Of a stretch of 12,640 bases of DNA, positions 8,264 to 12,640 are shown piece by piece. Within the stretch, counting starts at the first letter, position 1; each line of letters starts with the position of its first letter. The stretch is from Candidatus Manganitrophaceae bacterium (GTDB taxonomy: Bacteria > Nitrospirota > Nitrospiria > SBBL01 > Manganitrophaceae): contig SCUR01000413.1 in NCBI GenBank assembly GCA_004297235.1, forward strand, positions 1-12,640, read 5' to 3'. The notes beneath the pieces were generated by a model. It was not told the DNA's origin and ran no database searches. It saw only the letters and a program-made list of their open reading frames with translations. Position numbers and translations under genes: made by a program.

Positions 8264-8370
8264 GGCGTTAGATGCCGTGAGGCGACAAAGAAGGAAACGT
8301 GAGGCGTAAGGGGTCAGATCAAAAGGTTTAAAATCTTTTACCCTTCACGCCTAACGCCTCACGCCTAACG
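8264..8370. repeat. Heptamer-rich inverted repeat region between RNase and phosphorylase genes
   Basis: The right side (8345-8370) is TCACGCC, TAACGCC, TCACGCC, TAACG, nearly four copies of a T(C/A)ACGCC heptamer. The left side carries reversed forms (GGCGTTA at 8264, GTGAGGCGT at 8299, GGCGTAA at 8303), so the two arms can pair imperfectly around an AT-rich centre. The centre has AAAAG and CTTTT arms (8321-8325, 8335-8339). TAAAAT at 8329-8334 resembles a -10 box, but no matching -35 was seen. The region separates the phosphorylase-PRPP pair from the RNase gene. Confidence 0.6.
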
Positions 8371-9902
8371 TGTTTAAAGCGATGAGCCTGATCGACCCAA
8401 AACATCCCTCCCTCAAAGCCCGGCGGTTCGGGATCGATACCTATCAAGAACCGGTCATCTACATGCGCCGCGACTGTCCGATCTGCCGGTCGGAAGGATT
8501 CGAGGCGCTCTCGCGCATCCAGGTCGACAACGGCCATCGCTCCATTCTCGCCACCCTTAACATCGTGACGTCCGACCTCCTCACGCCGGGGGAGGTCGGA
8601 CTCTCGGAGGCGGCCTGGCGACTCCTGGGGACGACGGAGGGGAGCCCCGTCCTCCTCTCCCATCCGCCGCCGCTCGAATCGCTCAGCCATGTCCGTGCGA
8701 AGGTCTACGGAAATCGGCTCTCGGAAGAGGCGATGGCCTCGATCGTGCGCGATGTCGCGGCGGGGCGCTACTCCGACGTCCACCTCTCCTCGTTCGTCAC
8801 CGCCTGCGCGGGAGAGCGTCTGGATCTGGACGAGATGATCGCGCTCACCCGGGCGATGATTGCGGCCGGCGAGCGCCTCCGGTGGAATCATGCGCCGGTG
8901 ATGGATAAACATTGCGTCGGCGGCCTGCCGGGAAACCGGACGACGCTGCTGATCGTTCCCATCGTCGCGGCCTTTGGATTGACGATGCCGAAAACGTCCT
9001 CGCGGGCGATCACCTCCCCCGCCGGAACCGCCGACACGATGGAGACCCTGGCGCCGGTCATCCTCGACGCCGCCGCGATGCGGCGCGCGGTGGAACAGGA
9101 AGGAGGCTGCATCGTCTGGGGGGGCGCGGTCCGCTTAAGCCCCGCGGACGACATCCTAATCCGCGTGGAGCGGCCGCTCGATCTCGACAGCGACGGGCAG
9201 ATCGTCGCCTCCATCCTCTCGAAGAAGGTCGCCGCCGGATCGACCCATGTCGTCATCGACATTCCGGTCGGCCCGACCGCCAAGGTCCGCACCCCACAAG
9301 CGGCGGAGCTGCTCCGCGGCCGCCTGGAGAAGGTGGGGGAGGCGGTCGGCCTCCAGGTCAGGGTCGTCGTCACCGACGGCGCCCAGCCGGTCGGCCGGGG
9401 GATCGGTCCGGCGCTGGAAGCGCGAGATGTCCTTGCCGTGCTGCGGGGGGAGAGCGGGGCGCCGCCGGTCTTGCGCGAGCGGGCGCTTCAGATGGCCGGA
9501 CGCATCTTGGAGCTTTCAAAGCGGGTGGGCCGAAAAGAGGGGTATCCGATCGCCCGGGCGATCCTCGACGACGGCCGCGCCTGGCGGAAGTTTCAAGCGA
9601 TCTGCAAAGCCCAGGGGGGGATGCGAGAGCCGCCGAAGGCGGCCTACACCCACACGGTGACGGCCGATCGAGCGGGAGTGGTCGTTCGGATCGACAACCG
9701 CCGGTTGGCGCGCGCGGCGAAGCTCTCCGGCGCGCCGAAGGCGGCGGCGGCCGGATTGGAACTGCACACCCCCCTTGGCGTGCGGGTGGAGAAAGGCCGG
9801 CCGCTCTTTACGATGCACGCCGAAAGTCCGGGTGAACTGGCGTACGCTTTAAGGTATGCCGAGAGTCAGACCGACATCCTCCAGATCGAGGAGCCCTCAT
9901 GA
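8370..9902 (+). CDS. AMP phosphorylase / thymidine phosphorylase family 2 protein
   Basis: A 510-residue protein of the long thymidine-phosphorylase-like family whose archaeal members are AMP phosphorylases (NMP + phosphate to ribose-1,5-bisphosphate + base). It has the extra N-terminal domain absent from classical DeoA (about 440 residues), including YMRRDCPICRSEGFEA (31-46) with a CxxC. The catalytic part has MDKHCVGGLPGNRTT (178-192) and SSRAITSPAGTADTMETL (210-227). In classical DeoA the latter is a Gly-rich SGRGLGHTGGTLD motif; the Ser/Thr/Ala version seen here is typical of the AMP-phosphorylase type. A C-terminal barrel-sandwich domain ends the protein (about 420-500). The start is either GTG 8370 or ATG 8382; neither has a good ribosome site. 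It overlaps the PRPP synthetase start by ATGA. Nucleotide versus nucleoside substrate is not settled by sequence. Confidence 0.87.
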   Translation: MFKAMSLIDPKHPSLKARRFGIDTYQEPVIYMRRDCPICRSEGFEALSRIQVDNGHRSILATLNIVTSDLLTPGEVGLSEAAWRLLGTTEGSPVLLSHPPPLESLSHVRAKVYGNRLSEEAMASIVRDVAAGRYSDVHLSSFVTACAGERLDLDEMIALTRAMIAAGERLRWNHAPVMDKHCVGGLPGNRTTLLIVPIVAAFGLTMPKTSSRAITSPAGTADTMETLAPVILDAAAMRRAVEQEGGCIVWGGAVRLSPADDILIRVERPLDLDSDGQIVASILSKKVAAGSTHVVIDIPVGPTAKVRTPQAAELLRGRLEKVGEAVGLQVRVVVTDGAQPVGRGIGPALEARDVLAVLRGESGAPPVLRERALQMAGRILELSKRVGRKEGYPIARAILDDGRAWRKFQAICKAQGGMREPPKAAYTHTVTADRAGVVVRIDNRRLARAAKLSGAPKAAAAGLELHTPLGVRVEKGRPLFTMHAESPGELAYALRYAESQTDILQIEEPS

Positions 9903-10810
9903 ACAACACCCTCCTGCTCCCTCTTCCCGGCAACGACAGCCTCGCCGACGCGCTGGCGACGCGGATCGACGCGGAGATCGGAAAGGTCACGGTCCGCCGG
10001 TTCCCCGATCGCGAATCGTACGTGCGGATCGAAAGCCCGGTGGAGGGGCGCACCGTCCTCCTCTGCTGCACGCTTGACCGCCCCGACGACAAAATCATGC
10101 CGCTTCTCTTTCTCGCGGAAGCGGCTCGGGATCTCGGCGCGGAAAAGGTGGGGCTGGTCGCCCCCTATCTCGCCTACATGCGGCAGGACCACCGCTTCCA
10201 GCCGGGGGAGGGGATCACCTCCTTCTATTTCGCTCAGCTCCTCTCCAGCGTGGTCGATGGATTGGTGACGGTGGACCCGCACCTTCACCGGCATCGATCG
10301 CTGGAAGAAATCTACTCCATCCCCTGCCGCGCGGTCCGCGCCGCCCCCGCGATTTCAAATTGGATCCGCACCCATCTCCCCCGGCCCTTGCTGATCGGCC
10401 CCGATCGGGAGAGTGAGCAGTGGGCGGCCGCCGTCGCCGCCGGCGCCGGCGCACCCTATCTGATTCTCGAGAAGATCCGCCGCGGCGATCGAGAGGTGGA
10501 GATCTCCCTTCCGATGGCCGATCGCTGGCGCGATCGCACACCGGTCTTGATCGACGATATCATCTCCTCCGGCGGCACGATGATCGAAGCGGTCGGCCAG
10601 CTGCGGCGGGTCGGCCTCCCCCCGCCGGTCTGCATCGGCGTGCATGCCGTCTTCGCCGATCAGGCCCATGCCGATCTCCTCGCCTCCGGCGCCGGCCAAG
10701 TGGCCACCTGCAACACCATCCCCCATCCCTCGAACCGAATCGACATCGGTGACCTCCTCGCGGAGGGAATCCGCTCCCTCCTGACGTTGCCCCCCTCTTC
10801 CCCGGAGTAG
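9899..10810 (+). CDS. prs: Ribose-phosphate pyrophosphokinase (PRPP synthetase)
   Basis: A 303-residue cytoplasmic enzyme making PRPP and AMP from ribose-5-phosphate and ATP. It is on the short side for the family (about 310-320 in classical class I). FPDRESYVRI (35-44) is the N-terminal ATP-site motif. APYLAYMRQDHRFQPGE (88-104) is the YxRQDxxFxxGE signature, VDPHLHRH (125-132) binds metal-ATP, and EKIRRGD (191-197) is the catalytic flexible-loop Lys/Arg region. VLIDDIISSGGTM (216-228) is the PRPP-binding loop. The family-common run of allosteric residues is not obvious, so it may behave like the non-allosteric archaeal-type enzymes (inference). Its ATG overlaps the phosphorylase TGA (ATGA), a strong sign of translational coupling and a shared pathway. 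No terminator is visible after its stop. Confidence 0.92.
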   Translation: MNNTLLLPLPGNDSLADALATRIDAEIGKVTVRRFPDRESYVRIESPVEGRTVLLCCTLDRPDDKIMPLLFLAEAARDLGAEKVGLVAPYLAYMRQDHRFQPGEGITSFYFAQLLSSVVDGLVTVDPHLHRHRSLEEIYSIPCRAVRAAPAISNWIRTHLPRPLLIGPDRESEQWAAAVAAGAGAPYLILEKIRRGDREVEISLPMADRWRDRTPVLIDDIISSGGTMIEAVGQLRRVGLPPPVCIGVHAVFADQAHADLLASGAGQVATCNTIPHPSNRIDIGDLLAEGIRSLLTLPPSSPE

Positions 10811-10923
10811 CCCCTCCGCGCCTGTCCAAACTGTCTACCCCCTTAAACATTCAGACATCGCACCTGCTGTGCCTCTTCGTCATCGATGATTCGAACTCTC
10901 CGTAATCATTCGCAAAGGAGAAC

Positions 10924-11070
10924 ATGACGGATTGGCATCAATCCTGCTCTTCTAAAAAGCAAGGGGGCGAACCCAGGGCCGAAGGAAGAGAAACCGCGTG
11001 GGGGTGGCCCCGCTGTAGAGAAAGCTCCCCCTCCGCGCACACAACATTAGAAGGAGAGGAGGCGGTTTGA
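10924..11070 (+). CDS. Possible 48-residue leader ORF (hypothetical)
   Basis: ATG 10924 follows AAAGGAG (10914-10920) by 3 bases, a rather short gap. The frame runs 48 codons and stops with a TGA that shares one base with the next ATG (TGATG at 11068-11072). The product starts MTDWHQSCSSKK and is polar, with no recognised domain. The arrangement suggests a coupled small gene or leader peptide for the membrane protein downstream. The low-complexity composition means it could equally be chance. A sigma-54-like site lies inside it, and both cannot easily be true together. Confidence 0.3.
   Translation: MTDWHQSCSSKKQGGEPRAEGRETAWGWPRCRESSPSAHTTLEGEEAV
10932..10948 (+). promoter_or_regulatory. 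Possible sigma-54 (-24/-12) promoter
   Basis: TTGGCATCAATCCTGCT has GG (10934-10935) and GC (10946-10947) separated by exactly ten bases. It carries a consensus TTGGCA at -24 and a near-consensus CTGCT at -12. It would start transcription about 12 bases downstream and give a leader of roughly 110 bases before ATG 11070. No activator site was recognised. A single match of this kind is weak evidence. Confidence 0.3.
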
Positions 11071-11393
11071 TGAGACCGACCGCGCAGAAAAAAACACCGG
11101 CATGGACGGGGGTCGCACTGGTGCTGACTCTTCTGGCGACAGGAACAAGCCGCGCCGTCGCGGCGGAGAATGCTCCGCCATCCATCCGCGCAGAAGCGGA
11201 AGACGCCCTTCTCTACCGAGGAAGTCTCCACTTCACCGAGCAAGGCGCAGAGTCGGCTCAACCCAAGATGAGAAAAATGGAAACGATGCAAAAACAGGCC
11301 CTGTTGCAGAAGGAGACGGGTCCCTCCACCCGCCTCTTTCACGTCGGCGCGAACCACTCCGCCGACCGTGGATTTCTCCCCTACAGCGGGGCC
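11006..11393. repeat. Pair of 13-bp inverted repeats around the start of the unrecognised gene
   Basis: GGCCCCGCTGTAG at 11006-11018 returns as its exact reverse complement CTACAGCGGGGCC at 11381-11393. The similarity runs a little further with gaps (AGAAA and CTCC on one side, GGGGAGAAATCC on the other strand). The span contains the ribosome site and first half of the membrane protein gene. It may mark the ends of a small element, allow long-range mRNA pairing, or be chance. Confidence 0.45.
11058..11062 (+). promoter_or_regulatory. Shine-Dalgarno for the unrecognised membrane protein
   Basis: GGAGG lies 7 bases before ATG 11070, within a purine-rich run. It favours ATG 11070 over the in-frame TTG at 11067. 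Confidence 0.65.
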
Positions 11394-11657
11394 TCTCTTT
11401 TTTTCTTTGATGATGCGATCCCATTTGCTCCAGGCGCCCTCCCCTTCTCTCAATTCAGGATGATCCTCTTTCGCCTCTTTTTGATTTCCGCCCTGACCCT
11501 GGTCTTCTCTCTCCCCGCGATGGCGATCGAGATGAGAACTGTCCACCGGCGCCGAAAGGGGAGGACCTGGATCGCATCGTACCCATTCAAAGAAGGACAT
11601 CGATTGCCCCCGGCCAGAGGGGGCCCCTTGACGATGAAAAGACGCTACAGTGGATGA
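11070..11657 (+). CDS. Unrecognised exported or membrane protein
   Basis: I do not recognise a family. The 195-residue product starts with a convincing signal peptide: basic MRPTAQKK, a hydrophobic core at about 12-24, and AVA/AEN near residues 29-34 as a cleavage site. A hydrophilic stretch rich in Gln, Glu and Lys follows (about 33-90), then SADRGFLPYSGASLFFFDD (about 98-116). A second hydrophobic segment, about 131-152, starts MILFRLFLISA and is followed by basic HRRRKGR. This fits a single-pass protein with its C-terminus inside the cell. The second segment itself ends in PAMA and begins with a Met (11460), so a separate 65-residue exported product cannot be excluded. A good ribosome site supports expression. 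The CBS-domain gene follows after 12 bases, suggesting co-transcription. Base composition is visibly less GC-rich than the enzymes upstream. Confidence 0.55.
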   Translation: MRPTAQKKTPAWTGVALVLTLLATGTSRAVAAENAPPSIRAEAEDALLYRGSLHFTEQGAESAQPKMRKMETMQKQALLQKETGPSTRLFHVGANHSADRGFLPYSGASLFFFDDAIPFAPGALPFSQFRMILFRLFLISALTLVFSLPAMAIEMRTVHRRRKGRTWIASYPFKEGHRLPPARGGPLTMKRRYSG

Positions 11658-11669
11658 AGGAGAAGAGCC

Positions 11670-12113
11670 ATGCGTGGAACAGACTATTGGGTCGGCGGAA
11701 AAACACTTTGGGAAATGAATGCCTCGCACATGATGGAGCGGGACGTCGTCTGCTTTAAAGCGGAGACCACCTGCCACGATCTGGCGGAGGCGATGATCAA
11801 AGGACGCTTCGGCGGGATCCCGATCGTCAATGACGAGAAACGGCTTATCGGAATCGTGACCGAATTCGATCTGCTCAACGCCCTGCTCGCCGGGATAGAG
11901 TTGAAGGAAACCACGGCGCAGGAGGTGATGTCGGAGCCGATCTGCATTACGGAGGAGATGACGACGGAGGAGATAATGACCCTGTTTCAATCGGGCCATC
12001 TAATTCGGGTGCCGGTCATCGATCAGAAAGGGTGCTTGGTTGGGATGGTGACCCGCCGGGATATGCTGGCCGGTTATCTCGAATCGACCCTGGGACCCCT
12101 CCCCGTATTTTAG
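11670..12113 (+). CDS. Two-CBS-domain protein
   Basis: A 147-residue cytoplasmic protein made almost only of a CBS pair, a module that often binds AMP, ATP, ADP or S-adenosylmethionine and acts as an energy sensor. CBS1 (about 17-72) contains FGGIPIVNDEKRLIGIVTEF, ending in the usual xGIVTExDLL turn. CBS2 (about 84-136) contains RVPVIDQKGCLVGMVTRRD, with the Thr-Arg-Arg-Asp motif where ligand phosphates or ribose often bind. No fused enzyme domain is present, so it probably works by binding a partner. AAGGAG at 11657-11662 lies 7 bases before the ATG, fixing the start. It follows the unrecognised membrane protein by 12 bases and may act with it. The ligand and partner are not known from sequence. 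Confidence 0.88.
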   Translation: MRGTDYWVGGKTLWEMNASHMMERDVVCFKAETTCHDLAEAMIKGRFGGIPIVNDEKRLIGIVTEFDLLNALLAGIELKETTAQEVMSEPICITEEMTTEEIMTLFQSGHLIRVPVIDQKGCLVGMVTRRDMLAGYLESTLGPLPVF

Positions 12114-12116
12114 GGT

Positions 12117-12144
12117 GCGGAATGCGGATCGCGGATCGCGGAAT
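12117..12144. repeat. Four tandem GCGGANN heptamers at the 5' side of the GemA-like gene
   Basis: GCGGAAT, GCGGATC, GCGGATC and GCGGAAT follow one another without gaps, starting 3 bases after the CBS gene stop. They contain the preferred ATG of the next gene (12122), so its first residues (MRIADRGIR) would be encoded by repeat DNA. Short tandem heptamers of this kind are known as STRR in cyanobacteria. Confidence 0.7.
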
Positions 12145-12607
12145 AAGGGATAAAAACCGAACGGGCCTTGCCCGGCGCCCTGGACAGGGAGCGGCGGAGC
12201 AAAAGATCGCTCCGATTCGAAAAATTACGCCCAAGCAGATCCGGGCCTTGTGGGGATTTGCAAGTCGACTGACCCTCCCCGAGGAAGCGCTTCGGGAATG
12301 GATTTTCAGACGAACGGGAAAGAACTCCCTCCGGGCGCTGACCCGGCCGCAAGCCTCCCGGCTCATCGAGGAGATCTCTAGGAAAGGGGAGAGAAGAGCG
12401 GGTCTTTCCCCTCTTCATCACGAAATGACGCCGGGCCAGGCGGGGATCTTAGCGCTTCTCGAAAGAGAGATCGGATGGGACGATCGCCGGCTCCTCGGCC
12501 TGGCGAGAAAGATGTATCACGTGGAGCGGCTGCAAGCGCTCCGACCCGAAGAGGCCGCCGGGTTGATTGAAGCCCTGAAAGCGATCCGGCGAAGAAACGC
12601 CGCCTAA
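12122..12607 (+). CDS. Small protein with two tandem GemA-like (DUF1018-like) helical modules
   Basis: A 161-residue basic protein if read from ATG 12122; an earlier in-frame ATG at 12032 lies inside the CBS gene and gives an implausible Gly/Pro-rich start. Two copies of one helical module are visible. Copy A (35-86) starts ITPKQIRALWGFASRL and ends LTRPQASRLIEEI. Copy B (102-154) starts MTPGQAGILALL, has an EIGWDDRRL centre, and ends LRPEEAAGLIEALK. The pattern TPxQ, W/L-rich helix, basic turn, L(T/R)xxxAxxLIE resembles the module in phage Mu GemA/gp16-like proteins and some other DNA-associated bacterial proteins. The role is unknown; DNA binding is an inference from charge and resemblance. 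The ribosome site is weak (AGGG 6 bases before the ATG, overlapping the CBS stop). GCGGANN heptamers flank both sides. No other phage genes are seen. Confidence 0.6.
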   Translation: MRIADRGIRDKNRTGLARRPGQGAAEQKIAPIRKITPKQIRALWGFASRLTLPEEALREWIFRRTGKNSLRALTRPQASRLIEEISRKGERRAGLSPLHHEMTPGQAGILALLEREIGWDDRRLLGLARKMYHVERLQALRPEEAAGLIEALKAIRRRNAA

Positions 12608-12614
12608 GGGCCTT

Positions 12615-12635
12615 GCGGAGTGCGGAATGCGGGTT
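12615..12635. repeat. Three tandem GCGG heptamers at the 3' side of the GemA-like gene
   Basis: GCGGAGT, GCGGAAT and GCGGGTT follow the stop of the GemA-like gene by 7 bases, in the same orientation as the block at 12117-12144. The window ends 5 bases later, so the array may continue. Confidence 0.6.
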
Positions 12636-12640
12636 GAGAG

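Noticed and set aside
8345..8370. CRISPR-like direct repeats
   Set aside because: The units are contiguous heptamers with no spacers and no cas genes nearby.
8912..9835. 307-codon plus-strand frame inside the phosphorylase gene
   Set aside because: An alternate frame of the phosphorylase made almost entirely of Arg, Gly, Asp and Pro, a typical GC-rich shadow.
10938..11999. 353-codon minus-strand frame opposite the unrecognised gene and CBS gene
   Set aside because: It runs antisense to the CBS domains, and its composition is mixed with many Ser, Arg and Gly. It has no recognisable domain, while the plus-strand genes have good ribosome sites.
12032..12121. Upstream ATG extension of the GemA-like gene
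   Set aside because: It lies within the CBS gene and adds a Gly/Pro-rich segment unlike the rest of the protein; ATG 12122 is preferred.

Overview
The window is GC-rich bacterial DNA (about 60% GC by eye) with closely spaced genes, all read on the + strand. It starts inside a phosphoenolpyruvate synthase gene and ends just after a small DNA-associated-type gene. No rRNA, tRNA, CRISPR array, transposase or integrase was seen. The gene content (archaeal-type AMP phosphorylase family, ADP-forming acyl-CoA synthetase fused to an acetyltransferase, TreT-type trehalose synthase) and palindromic or heptamer repeats between genes would fit an environmental bacterium such as a Nitrospirota member or relative. 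That placement is an impression, not something the sequence proves.

Layout. 1-587: C-terminal part of PEP synthase. 616-1656: zinc secondary-alcohol-type dehydrogenase with a strong Shine-Dalgarno. 1657-1749: two perfect hairpins, then 1750-2487: VIT1/CCC1-family metal transporter. 2521-5337: acetate-CoA ligase (ADP-forming)/GNAT fusion with an odd insert in its GNAT domain. 5338-5457: a palindromic repeat. 5458-6708: TreT-like glycosyltransferase. 6839-8263: beta-CASP metallo-beta-lactamase RNase, GTG start. 8264-8370: heptamer-rich inverted repeats. 8370-9902: AMP/thymidine phosphorylase family. 9899-10810: PRPP synthetase, coupled by an ATGA overlap. 10811-11069: leader region with a possible small ORF and a sigma-54-like site. 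11070-11657: unrecognised exported or membrane protein. 11670-12113: two-CBS-domain protein. 12122-12607: small protein made of two copies of a GemA-like helical module, bracketed by GCGGANN heptamer repeats.

How the genes may work together (inference). The metabolic genes centre on acetyl-CoA, pyruvate, PEP and adenylate energy balance. The ADP-forming synthetase makes ATP from acetyl-CoA, and the alcohol dehydrogenase recycles NAD(H). PEP synthase and PRPP synthetase both release AMP, which the AMP phosphorylase family member could consume. The beta-CASP nuclease could supply nucleotides from RNA. TreT would make trehalose from an NDP-glucose, and the CBS protein is of a type that often senses adenylates. 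Together this looks like a low-energy or stress-survival metabolic island. The least explained part is 10811-12640, with the unrecognised membrane protein, the possible leader ORF and the repeat-flanked GemA-like gene.
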